In this document: positions 43,982 through 51,649 of the stretch, piece by piece | Numbering within the stretch: position 1 is the first letter of the stretch | Layout: each line of letters starts with the position of its first letter | Assembly (NCBI GenBank): GCA_963775445.1 | Contig: CAVZIT010000004.1 | Span: 2,066,861-2,130,860 of the forward strand | DNA length: 64,000 nt | Direction of reading: 5' to 3' | DNA from: Dokdonella_A sp963775445 | GTDB taxonomy: Bacteria > Pseudomonadota > Gammaproteobacteria > Xanthomonadales > Rhodanobacteraceae | Notes under the pieces: generated by a model | The model's input: the letters and a program-made list of their open reading frames with translations, nothing else | The model's database searches: none | Told to the model about the DNA's origin: nothing | Program-made: the position numbers and the translations under genes

Positions 43982-44491
43982 CTACAAATATTGCTCCATG
44001 TATGAGCCAAACCAAATGCGATCCAATCCTGCAAGAGGAACAGACATATCATTGGACATTGGCAAACCCATGGCACGAGCGGTGTCCATAGCCTTCGAGA
44101 AATCCGGATCAGCGGTGATATCTTCTTTGTGCTGCGCATAATTCATAAATTTACCGCCACGTTCATAACCAAGCTTAAACCTTTGATCATCACATTGACG
44201 GAGGGCGTTTGCTCTGGCCAGTATTTCCTTGTAGGCAGAAGTGCTCCCGTACACTTTTAATAAGACGGTAGCTATGACTTCTTTCGCATCATCTTGACCA
44301 AGACCATTTTCCAAAGATGCGAGCACGCAGAGACTCGGGATGCGCGTGCCGAGAAATCCTGTGACATATGGATCATTCTTGACAATATCGTTTAACTTTC
44401 CGGAAAGCATATAAGGGCGGCAAAGCGCTTCGACTGCATCGAAGGCTTGATCGGCTGCCTTGGTCTTCTTGTTTCCTCCAAATCCGAACAT
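43982..44491 (-). CDS. Cassette protein of unknown function, 169 residues (cassette 3, gene 2)
   Basis: The protein begins MFGFGGNKKTKAADQAF and is mainly helical and soluble, without a signal peptide or recognised domain. Codon use is visibly more AT-rich than in the surrounding chromosome. Its ribosome site GGAGTAAGAACC overlaps the stop codon of the upstream 84-residue gene, so translation is coupled. The ATG at 44491 is chosen for this reason. The stop lies 5 nt before the R'' box of the attC. Confidence 0.75.
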   Translation of the reverse strand: MFGFGGNKKTKAADQAFDAVEALCRPYMLSGKLNDIVKNDPYVTGFLGTRIPSLCVLASLENGLGQDDAKEVIATVLLKVYGSTSAYKEILARANALRQCDDQRFKLGYERGGKFMNYAQHKEDITADPDFSKAMDTARAMGLPMSNDMSVPLAGLDRIWFGSYMEQYL

Positions 44492-44496
44492 GGTTC

Positions 44497-44751
44497 TTAC
44501 TCCGATGGGTTTGCATCCTTTTTCATTAAATTGCTCGCAATCAGGTATGCCACGATGGCGCCCGGTATGGTGCCTGCAATTGCCGAGCCCATGCCTGCAA
44601 CGCCAAAGTAGGAGCCAACTATTGCGCCTACGAACGCCCAAGAGTACGCCGCACGCAAGCGGCGATACTTCCACGCACGGGTGGCCTCGTACTTCCCGTT
44701 TGCCGTGAACCACGCTACTGCGATGACAACCAATACTATAACTGTGAACAT
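44497..44751 (-). CDS. Small membrane protein (cassette 3, gene 1)
   Basis: This 84-residue protein has an N-terminal hydrophobic helix (MFTVIVLVVIAVAWF) and a second, glycine-rich helical stretch (AFVGAIVGSYFGVAGMGSA, then a hydrophobic continuation to YLIASNLM). The start lies 14 nt after the core site of its cassette. It is translationally coupled to the 169-residue gene, so the pair probably acts together. No family was recognised. Confidence 0.7.
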   Translation of the reverse strand: MFTVIVLVVIAVAWFTANGKYEATRAWKYRRLRAAYSWAFVGAIVGSYFGVAGMGSAIAGTIPGAIVAYLIASNLMKKDANPSE

Positions 44752-44764
44752 GCTACCCCCTGAG

Positions 44765-44845
44765 CGCTAACGCCGCGATTGACCGGCCCTCAACAGCGGA
44801 GCGAAGCGACGCTGTTGAGGGTCCGAGTCGAATCGCTTGTTGGGC
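44765..44845 (-). other. attC recombination site of cassette 2
   Basis: The 81-bp site starts on the minus strand with R'' GCCCAAC and ends with core GTTAGCG. Between them a long hairpin forms: GCGATT and GAC pair with GTC and ATCGC, and CCCTCAACAGCG pairs with CGCTGTTGAGGG around the loop, with a few unpaired bases on one arm as in functional attC sites. R'' matches the core GTTGGGC at the head of the SIR2 cassette. Confidence 0.9.
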
Positions 44846-44865
44846 CTCACTGCTTAGAACCCATC

Positions 44866-45909
44866 TCACGCAACCTTCTTCTCATGGTTCTCATGTCGAG
44901 CAATTTGGGCTGCAAACTCTTGTAGCGTGCCGAGGCTGTCCGCAGCTGGCAGTGGAAAATCTTCGCAGGGGACGCCTTCCGTCATGGGGTACAAGAGCGA
45001 CTCGCGCGATCGCCTGGGCCAACGCGCTAAGCGAGATCGGTCGAAAGTACTCTCAACCCTGTAGTGCAATGTTGGGGTGAAGGCCGACCAGCGGTTATGC
45101 AGCGACGACTGCTGTGCGGTATCTATAATCTCAATGTGCTCCAACGTTCTGTCGCTCCGTGCCAGCCACGCCGACCGTAGTAGCTCCACTGCATCCTTGT
45201 CCGAAGCCGGGGAGCCATACCCAAAGATCGTCAGGGTAAACGCTTCTGTGAACAAGACTTTGGCGGCCTCCCAGTTTCGACGGATATATGGGTCACTCGA
45301 ATAGTCTTTCCGTTCGATTGGGTAGAGCAGAGGTACATCTGTCAGTGTGTTGAGGCAATCCGGACAGCGATCGTGCCGAACGCCCCAGCGGTCGTGGGTG
45401 AGGCACGCTCCGATACCGACGTTCCCATGTAGGAAGAAGATTTCCGGTAGGGGAACCGCAGCGCGGTTTCTCTGATAAGCGTCGAACAAGAACGGGTCCC
45501 AGTTGAATGTAAATACTGCGTCCGTTGGTCTCAGCGATACCAGAAGACGGTCATAAAGAGTCGCCTGGCTCGGAAGGGAGAGTGCAGCGAAATAGGCGCC
45601 GATGCGACGTTCGATTTCTCTTACCAATTTCGAGCGAGAGGGCTCCAAGGCTAATCGGCCATAGATGGCCTCAAAGTTCGTTTCGTTCGCGTACTCTCGA
45701 CCCGCTTCCTCAACCAACTCCTGCAGTCCGACAATTTCGACCAGGTCAGTCATTAACGGTAACCGCCGGCCGGCGGCGTCGCCGTTCGGGAATGCCGCCC
45801 GGCTCGCGCCCGCACCCAGTAGCACAACATGGGGACGGAGGTCTCGGGGACCTTCAATCAACAGCTGCTTTGTCACAAACATCGCTGGCACGGATTGTCG
45901 TCGACTCAC
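44866..45909 (-). CDS. SIR2-like domain protein (integron cassette 2)
   Basis: The 347-residue protein has the SIR2-fold nucleotide loop VVLLGAGASRAAFPNGD (about residue 30), the FTFNWDPFLFDA motif with Asn and Asp, and the catalytic-type His in FFLHGNVG. A CxxC (CPDC) follows. Such SIR2-like proteins often act as NAD-consuming effectors in anti-phage systems. That role is inference here. The 5' end is either GTG 45909 or ATG 45882. It is preceded by core GTTGGGC and followed by a matching attC. Confidence 0.8.
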   Translation of the reverse strand: MSRRQSVPAMFVTKQLLIEGPRDLRPHVVLLGAGASRAAFPNGDAAGRRLPLMTDLVEIVGLQELVEEAGREYANETNFEAIYGRLALEPSRSKLVREIERRIGAYFAALSLPSQATLYDRLLVSLRPTDAVFTFNWDPFLFDAYQRNRAAVPLPEIFFLHGNVGIGACLTHDRWGVRHDRCPDCLNTLTDVPLLYPIERKDYSSDPYIRRNWEAAKVLFTEAFTLTIFGYGSPASDKDAVELLRSAWLARSDRTLEHIEIIDTAQQSSLHNRWSAFTPTLHYRVESTFDRSRLARWPRRSRESLLYPMTEGVPCEDFPLPAADSLGTLQEFAAQIARHENHEKKVA

Positions 45910-45922
45910 AAGTCATAGTGTG

Positions 45923-45993
45923 GCCCAACGTTCCGATGAGCCGCGCGAATGAAGCGCAGCGAAATGAGCGTCGGCTTGATTGGATTGTTCGGT
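45923..45993 (-). other. attC recombination site of cassette 1
   Basis: The 71-bp site starts on the minus strand with R'' ACCGAAC, continues AATCAAGCCGACGC, has an imperfect hairpin around TTCGCTGCGCTTC, and ends GGAACGTTGGGC with core GTTGGGC. R'' matches the core GTTCGGT at 46778-46784, at the head of the same cassette. Confidence 0.85.
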
Positions 45994-45994
45994 T

Positions 45995-46756
45995 TTATTG
46001 CCCGCCAAGCGCTTTCACCCTCGCCTTCTGCTTCAAGCCCGCTTCGCATTCCTCTGCTTTCATGTACTTCGCTTTCAGCCTCAAAAACTCTTCTTTCGAG
46101 GTATACCGCGCCGGAACGGACTCATCGAACATATCGAATGGATTAAAAATCCTGCGTTCCTCCGGCGAAAGCGTTTTGCACTGTGACCGAACCCATTCGC
46201 TGTAAGCAGGCTGTTCCTGGCTAAGGAATGCGTATTCGTTCGGCTCCAGGACATACACATCATCCGAAGGGATACTGAACATCTTTTCAATAAGCGCTAT
46301 GGGCGTACCCATTGCCTGGAGGTAATTTCTCGACCGCGACTGAAGTTCACGATATTTCGCCTCTGCCTGGCTTAGGGAAAGCCCAGAAAAGTACTCCTTT
46401 TCAAAATACGGACGGTGGATTCCGAGGGGCTGGTCTTCTGCCACCACCCGATGGACGCCGCCTACCAGCACGAAGAAACAAGCGCTATAGCATGGGCCAG
46501 AGACCTGTACCGTTGCTGCGGTATCGCGAAATAGCGTCCCGATCTTCGTGGCCTCTACAATGTCGCCGCCGGGTGATGCCAGTGAAAAGTACTCTGGAAA
46601 GCCTTCGGCCTTCCTGAGGTGCTCGACTAATTTGTCGTAATCGCCTTTTTCGATCTTTCCGGTAAGAGCTAGCGCTTTTCCCTCCGACGAAAAATCGAGC
46701 GCTTGGGCAGTTGGCATTGCCGAAAGGAGGAGAAATAGCGCTAATAGATGCTTCAT
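45995..46756 (-). CDS. Secreted ClpP/crotonase-fold protein, COG3904-like (integron cassette 1)
   Basis: The 253-residue protein has a signal peptide (HLLALFLLLSAMPTAQA). A ClpP-like core follows: FSLASPGGDIVEATKIG (oxyanion-loop-like SPGG), SGPCYSACFFVLVGGVHRVV (nucleophile-position Ser/Ala-Cys) and LGIHRPYF (His). It resembles the COG3904 group of periplasmic proteins, whose function is unknown. Whether the Ser and His form an active protease is unproven. The start lies 21 nt after the first core site. It is the first cassette of the array. Confidence 0.78.
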   Translation of the reverse strand: MKHLLALFLLLSAMPTAQALDFSSEGKALALTGKIEKGDYDKLVEHLRKAEGFPEYFSLASPGGDIVEATKIGTLFRDTAATVQVSGPCYSACFFVLVGGVHRVVAEDQPLGIHRPYFEKEYFSGLSLSQAEAKYRELQSRSRNYLQAMGTPIALIEKMFSIPSDDVYVLEPNEYAFLSQEQPAYSEWVRSQCKTLSPEERRIFNPFDMFDESVPARYTSKEEFLRLKAKYMKAEECEAGLKQKARVKALGGQ

Positions 46757-46777
46757 GGATTGATGGAGCTCCTAGAA

Positions 46778-46784
46778 ACCGAAC
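46778..46784 (-). other. Core recombination box at the head of the cassette array
   Basis: On the minus strand GTTCGGT matches, as reverse complement, the R'' box ACCGAAC of cassette 1 at 45987-45993. It marks the insertion point of the first cassette. The DNA beyond it (ACCGAATTGTAGTTCGGT) can fold on itself, but no complete attC or attI could be defined. Confidence 0.6.
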
Positions 46785-47128
46785 TACAATTCGGTGGCTA
46801 TGCGGGGTGTAATCCCGCAGCCTAATCCGGCCTTGCGAACCCGGCGCCGCGACAATTTCCTGCATGGATCATGGCTTTCCATCGCTCTCGCCTTCCAATC
46901 TTGCAGCCTAATCCCGCCGTATTTCCCCGAAGGCGAGTGCTGTTCCATGCGATCTTCCCACTCGAATGCCGAGCCGGCAACTCGCGTCGCGATCAGCCTG
47001 CCCTTATCGGCTCGTTTGCGCGAACGCGTATTGGACGAAGCATCGTCCGCAGCCGCAATTGTGAGATGGACCCATCGGGAAATGCGAACCGCGGCGGCCG
47101 TCGTCTTGATCGGGCGCGCGCTCCGGCG
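46785..47128. other. Gene-free segment between cassette array and tetR remnant, with direct repeats
   Basis: No credible gene was found in these 344 bp, and in particular no integron integrase. The 12-bp sequence GCAGCCTAATCC occurs twice in direct orientation, at 46817-46828 and 46903-46914. A GCGGG / CCCGC hairpin lies beside the first copy. Confidence 0.5.
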
Positions 47129-47694
47129 CTACCGGGTGACCAGTGCAGTCGCCGCCGACTGCGCGAGCGCATGCATGATGTCCGCGACATCGCGCGCTTC
47201 GCCTGCAATCTCGCCGATCGCCCAGGCAGCGATGACGCCCATTTCTGCCTGCGCAAGCGCAAGCGATGCGAGCCTGAGCCTGGCCGTACGCCGGTCGATC
47301 GACGGCGTCCGCAATGCGAGCCGCTGCCCGATCATGGCCGAGAGGACCCGCGTCAATGCGCGTCGCGACGCATCGCGCCCCATCGTCGCGCGCGCACTGT
47401 CGCGCCTGGCGCGAACGTGTTCGAGAACCGGCAGCAATGCGGCACTCTGCGCGCCGCGATCGACGGCGCCGGCGAGCGGCGCAAACGGGCGCTGCACTGT
47501 CTCGGCGAGCAGTGCGTTCTTGCCGCGGTAATGCCCGTGAAGGTGGAACGGCCGACATCGGCACGCTCGATGATGTCGGCGATCGTGAAACCGTCGTAGC
47601 CGCGTTCGAAGAAGAGCTGCGTAAACGCATTCACCCATGCGGCGCACGTGCGCTGGACGCGCCGGTCGATGCGGCGCGCCGCCAAGCGAAGCAT
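47129..47694 (-). pseudogene. Frameshifted TetR-family regulator, divergent from MATE pump
   Basis: The N-terminal helix-turn-helix is clear: AFTQLFFERGYDGFTIADII followed by ERADVGRSTF. At about 47537-47539 the frame breaks. With one extra base the protein continues as HYRGKNALLAETVQ and runs to the stop at 47129 through a TetR-like ligand domain. The gene lies divergent from the MATE efflux gene and would be its local repressor if functional. It is either a real loss-of-function mutation or a sequence error. Confidence 0.8.
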
Positions 47695-47759
47695 TGCAAG
47701 ACACGCGGTCCGCGAAACGGCAGAATCCGCTCCCGAACTCCAATTCGAGGCAAGTCACC

Positions 47760-49130
47760 GTGCAGGATCTGACCCAAGGACCGATTTTTGGACATCTGGT
47801 GCGACTCGCAGTGCCGATCGCATTGGGCATGCTGTTTCAGACGCTGTACGTGCTGGTCGATCTGTATTTCGTGGCGCACCTCGGCGATGCGGCGATCGCC
47901 GGCGTCGGTGCGGCCGGCAATGCGCAGTTTCTGGTGATGGCCCTGACCCAGGTGCTCGGCGTCGGCACGATGGCGCTGATCGCGCAGGCGAGCGGACGCA
48001 AGGATCGCGCCGATGCGAACCTGATCTTCAACCAGAGCCTGCTGCTGGCACTGGTTTGCGCGGTGCTGACGTTGCTCGGCGGTTACACGATCGGCACGAT
48101 GTACACACGAGGTCTCAGCGCGGACGCCGCAACCGCAGCGGCCGGCGTCGAATATCTTTACTGGTTCCTGCCCGGAATGGCCTTGCAGTTCGCGCTGATC
48201 TCGATGGGTTCGGCCTTGCGCGGTACCGGCATCGCCAAGCCGACGATGATCGTGCAGGTGCTCACGGTGGTGCTGAACGCGCTGCTCGCGCCGATCCTCA
48301 TCGCGGGCTGGCTAAGCGGTGTGCCACTCGGCGTAGCCGGTGCGGGACTGGCCACGTCGATTTCGGTCGCATTCGGCGTCGGCCTGATGGTGCTGTACTT
48401 CGTGCGCATGGAGAAATACGTCGGCTTCGATCCGACGATGTTCCGTCCACGCCTGAGTGCGTGGCTGCGCATCCTGCGCATCGGCCTGCCGCCGGGCGGC
48501 GAATTCGCGCTGATGTTCATCTACATGGCCGTGATCTACTGGGTCATCCGCGATTTCGGCGCGACCGCGCAGGCCGGATTCGGGGTCGGCTCGCGCGTGA
48601 TGCAGGCGATCTTCCTGCCGGCGATGGCGGTGGCCTTCGCGACCGCGCCGATCGCGGGCCAGAATGTCGGCGCCGGTCATCCCGAACGCGTGCGTGCGAC
48701 GTTTCGCTCGGCCGCACTGTTCGGCAGCGCGATCATGATCGTGCTCGTGTTGATCTGCCAGTGGGATCCCGCGTGGCTCGTGCATGGGTTCACCAAGGAT
48801 CGGGCCGTGATCGCGGTTGCCGCGCAGTTCCTGCACATCATCTCGTGGAATTTTGTCGCGTCGGGTCTGATCTTCACCTGTTCGGGCATGTTCCAGGCAC
48901 TCGGCAACACCATCCCGAGCCTTGCGAGCAGTGCGACGCGCCTGGTGACTTTCGCGCTTCCGGCGCTGTGGTTGTCGGCTCAACCCGGCTTTACGCTGCG
49001 CCACCTGTGGTTTCTGTCGGTGGCGACGGTCACGCTGCAGGTTCTGCTGAGCCTGTGGTTGCTGCGCGGAGAAATGCGGCGGCGCTTGGCGGCATTGCCG
49101 AAGCCGGGCGCTGCGATGCTCGGTACCTGA
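47760..49130 (+). CDS. MATE-family multidrug/cation antiporter
   Basis: The 456-residue protein has about twelve membrane helices in two MATE bundles. The N-terminus shows TQGPIFGHLVRLAVPIALGM and TLYVLVDLYFVAHLGDAAIA, the usual family opening. The C-terminal half has FGVGSRVMQAIFLPAMAVAF and AGQNVGAGHPERV. GTG 47760 is chosen as start: it follows GAGG and gives the normal family length, whereas the open frame upstream overlaps the divergent tetR. It probably exports organic cations by Na+ or H+ exchange. Confidence 0.9.
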   Translation: MQDLTQGPIFGHLVRLAVPIALGMLFQTLYVLVDLYFVAHLGDAAIAGVGAAGNAQFLVMALTQVLGVGTMALIAQASGRKDRADANLIFNQSLLLALVCAVLTLLGGYTIGTMYTRGLSADAATAAAGVEYLYWFLPGMALQFALISMGSALRGTGIAKPTMIVQVLTVVLNALLAPILIAGWLSGVPLGVAGAGLATSISVAFGVGLMVLYFVRMEKYVGFDPTMFRPRLSAWLRILRIGLPPGGEFALMFIYMAVIYWVIRDFGATAQAGFGVGSRVMQAIFLPAMAVAFATAPIAGQNVGAGHPERVRATFRSAALFGSAIMIVLVLICQWDPAWLVHGFTKDRAVIAVAAQFLHIISWNFVASGLIFTCSGMFQALGNTIPSLASSATRLVTFALPALWLSAQPGFTLRHLWFLSVATVTLQVLLSLWLLRGEMRRRLAALPKPGAAMLGT

Positions 49131-49173
49131 TCGCCAGGAAGCAATTCGCTTCGACTGCGCCGCCGCTGATGCG

Positions 49174-49533
49174 TCAGTTCAACACCGCGTAGCCGCGATC
49201 GCTCATGCAGTTGCGGATGATGTTGACCTGTGCGTTCGCGCCGCCGGTTGCGCCGACTGCAGCGCCTTCGACGGCACCATAGGTCGCCAGATCGCGTGCG
49301 ACATAGTGATCGCCGACGGCGGCGCCAAGTGCGGCTCCGAACAGGGCGCCGAGAAACGCTCCGGCTCCTGCGCTCGCGACCGGATCGACCCGGCGCGCGT
49401 AGGCCTGGCAGTCGGCAAGATCGTACTCGTAGCGCTGCGGATCATCGATGCTGCGTCGATCGACCAGCGGCCGATAGGTTGCGCAGCCGGAAATCGTGCA
49501 GATCGATGCAAGGAGGCAGGCGATGCGTTTCAT
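49174..49533 (-). CDS. Glycine-zipper lipoprotein, function unknown
   Basis: The 119-residue protein has a lipoprotein signal ending in ISGC. It carries a glycine-zipper-like stretch (AGAGAFLGALFGAALGAAVG, about residues 55-75) and paired cysteines (LADCQAY, IRNCMSDRGY). The shape recalls small outer-membrane lipoproteins of the Slp/SmpA-neighbour type. ATG 49533 has an AGGAGG-like site upstream in the RC (GCATCG context weak). Confidence 0.72.
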   Translation of the reverse strand: MKRIACLLASICTISGCATYRPLVDRRSIDDPQRYEYDLADCQAYARRVDPVASAGAGAFLGALFGAALGAAVGDHYVARDLATYGAVEGAAVGATGGANAQVNIIRNCMSDRGYAVLN

Positions 49534-49615
49534 GGTCGCACACTCGGTGATTGCCGGTCGTAATCGTACGCCTGTCGCCCGCGAATCCACCAGTGGATTG
49601 CAATGCTCGTCGGTT

Positions 49616-50542
49616 TCAGCCGTTGTACCCGAACTGGTTGAGCGCACGTTCATCGTCGCCCCAGTTTTCGCGCACGCGCACCCAGAGTTGCAGGAAGACG
49701 CGCCGGCCGAACAGGCGTTCCATCGCGTGGCGCGCGTCGCTGCCGATGGTCTTGAGTTGCTTGCCTCCGGCGCCGACGACGATGGCTTTCTGGCTGTCGC
49801 GCTCGACCCAGATGACGGCGGCGATGCGAGCGAGGCCGTCGACATCCTCGAAGCGTTCTATTTCGACCGCCACCGCATACGGCAATTCGGCCGAGAGGCG
49901 CAGCATCAGTTGCTCACGCACGAGTTCGGCGGCCAGAAAGCGCTCGCTGCGATCGGTGAATTCCTCCTCGTCGTATTGTGCTTCGCCCGCGGGCAGGCGA
50001 GCAGCGACATCCTCCAGCAGGCGCTCCACGCCATCGCCGCGGCGCGCGGCCAGATAATGCACAGCGGCATAATCGTGTGTGCGTGCGATCTGGGCTGCAA
50101 ACGGCAGCAATGCGCTCTTGTCCTTGGCGCGATCGACCTTGTTGATCGCAAGCAGCCGCGGCTGGGAGCGCGCGGCCAGCAAGCGCCAGACTTCCTCGTC
50201 GTCTGCGTTCCAGCGCAACGCCTCGATCACATGGACGATCACGTCCGCCTCATCGGGCACCTGGCGTGCAATGCGGTTGAGGCGGCGATTGATCGCGCGC
50301 TTGCCGGCGTCGTGCAGGCCGGGCGTATCGAGGAACACCAGTTGGGCATCGCCGTGGTTGGCAATGCCGAGGATGCGATGGCGCGTCGTCTGCGGTTTTG
50401 GCGTAACGATGCTGAGCGGTGTACCGATCAGCGCATTGAGCAAGGTGGATTTGCCGACGTTCGGACGCCCGAGCAACGCAACGTGGCCAAACCGACGAAC
50501 CCGATTCTCGGCGGCGGCAATGACGCCGTCAGTGAGCGTCAT
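49616..50542 (-). CDS. era: GTPase Era
   Basis: The 308-residue GTPase acts in 16S rRNA processing and 30S assembly. G motifs are clear: LGRPNVGKSTLLNAL (G1), PQTTRHRILGI (G2), FLDTPGLHD (G3) and INKVDRAKD (G4). The C-terminal KH domain has ERDSQKAIVVGAGGKQLKTI. ATG 50542 is preferred. A TTG at 50563 would lengthen it by seven residues. The start lies within the 3' end of rnc (14-nt overlap), the standard rnc-era coupling. Confidence 0.97.
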   Translation of the reverse strand: MTLTDGVIAAAENRVRRFGHVALLGRPNVGKSTLLNALIGTPLSIVTPKPQTTRHRILGIANHGDAQLVFLDTPGLHDAGKRAINRRLNRIARQVPDEADVIVHVIEALRWNADDEEVWRLLAARSQPRLLAINKVDRAKDKSALLPFAAQIARTHDYAAVHYLAARRGDGVERLLEDVAARLPAGEAQYDEEEFTDRSERFLAAELVREQLMLRLSAELPYAVAVEIERFEDVDGLARIAAVIWVERDSQKAIVVGAGGKQLKTIGSDARHAMERLFGRRVFLQLWVRVRENWGDDERALNQFGYNG

Positions 50543-51206
50543 CGGCGAGCTTTCCGAGGGCAAGCTCGAGCGCGCTGCCGGCTGCCGCCTGTTCTGCCGC
50601 GCGGCGACTGCCGCCGTTGCCCGTCACATGCACATTGATGACCTCGATCGCGCACTCGATCTCGAAGTTCTTCGCATGCTCCTCGCCGGATGTCCCGAGC
50701 AGCGTGTAGGTTGGCAGTGGCAAGCCGCGACCCTGCAGCAGTTCCTGCAGGCTGGTCTTGGAATCCTTGGACAGATCGGGTGCAACATCGAGCACGCGCT
50801 CGGCAAACAAGCGGCGTACGATCTCGCGGCAGGCATCCCACCCCGCATCGAGATAGATCGCGGCGAGGAGTGCCTCGAAGGCGTCGGCCAGGATTGAATC
50901 GCGGCGAAATCCGCCGCTCTTGAGTTCACCGGGACCGAGGTGCAGGCGCTCGCCGAGTTCCTCGCTGCGGGCAACATCCGCCAAGGTGGCCCCGTTGACG
51001 AGCGCGGCACGCATGCGCGTCAATTCGCCTTCGCTCGCGTGTCGGTGCTGCTCGTACAAGAGTTCCGCGACGAGCAGGTTGACCAGGCCATCGCCAAGAA
51101 ATTCCAGCCGCTCGTTGTTGCGGCGACCGGCGCTGCGATGGGTCAGCGCCTGTTCGAGCAATTCGGGCCTGCGAAATGCGTGACCGAGCGCGCTAGGGTT
51201 CTGCAT
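50529..51206 (-). CDS. rnc: Ribonuclease III
   Basis: The 225-residue dsRNA endonuclease processes rRNA precursors and mRNAs. The catalytic signature NERLEFLGDGLVNLLVAELLY is present, with Gly in place of the usual Ser after FLGD. The C-terminal dsRNA-binding domain (DSKTSLQELLQGRGLPLPTY, GNGGSRRAAEQAAA) is complete. It sits between a DUF4845 gene and era, as in other gammaproteobacteria. Confidence 0.96.
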   Translation of the reverse strand: MQNPSALGHAFRRPELLEQALTHRSAGRRNNERLEFLGDGLVNLLVAELLYEQHRHASEGELTRMRAALVNGATLADVARSEELGERLHLGPGELKSGGFRRDSILADAFEALLAAIYLDAGWDACREIVRRLFAERVLDVAPDLSKDSKTSLQELLQGRGLPLPTYTLLGTSGEEHAKNFEIECAIEVINVHVTGNGGSRRAAEQAAAGSALELALGKLADDAH

Positions 51207-51234
51207 GAGTCCGCACGGCGCGCCCTATGACGAA

Positions 51235-51618
51235 CTACGGGCCATTGCTCAGCAACACCGCCTTGTCGAAGGTCACGAGCAGTTCGATGTTGTAGATGAA
51301 CGGCACGCGTCGCTCGTAGTGGACCCGCAACGTCGCGCCGGTGGTGGCGCGCGTCAGCGTGATGGCTTCCGCCGGGACATCAGTCTCGTCCACATATTGC
51401 GTGTCGAACTTGAGGTTCAAATCGCGCCTCAGGTCGTACAGCGATTTCTGCGCGGCGCCGGGCTCGTTGCGCTCCTGCTCGAGCGCCTTCACGACGCCGA
51501 AGTATTCGGTGTACACCGGCACCAACCGCATCGCCAGATAGGCGAAGAACCCCACCATGATCAGAATAATCAGGAACCCGATCATCGTGATGCCCAAGAC
51601 CTTGCGTCGTGTTCGCAT
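51235..51618 (-). CDS. DUF4845 membrane protein
   Basis: This 127-residue protein has a single N-terminal membrane helix (GITMIGFLIILIMVGFFAYL) and a small extracytoplasmic domain. The DUF4845 family is nearly always encoded between lepB and rnc in beta- and gammaproteobacteria, as here. Its role is unknown, possibly linked to signal peptidase or envelope assembly. Confidence 0.88.
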   Translation of the reverse strand: MRTRRKVLGITMIGFLIILIMVGFFAYLAMRLVPVYTEYFGVVKALEQERNEPGAAQKSLYDLRRDLNLKFDTQYVDETDVPAEAITLTRATTGATLRVHYERRVPFIYNIELLVTFDKAVLLSNGP

Positions 51619-51649
51619 GAGCCTGCCCCTCCCGGTTGCGTGGGTGTTG

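Noticed and set aside
46785..47128. Integron integrase gene next to the cassette head
   Set aside because: No frame on either strand shows tyrosine-recombinase motifs.
47648..49192. 514-codon frame overlapping the MATE gene
   Set aside because: It is arginine-rich and out of frame with the MATE protein, which has clear membrane helices.
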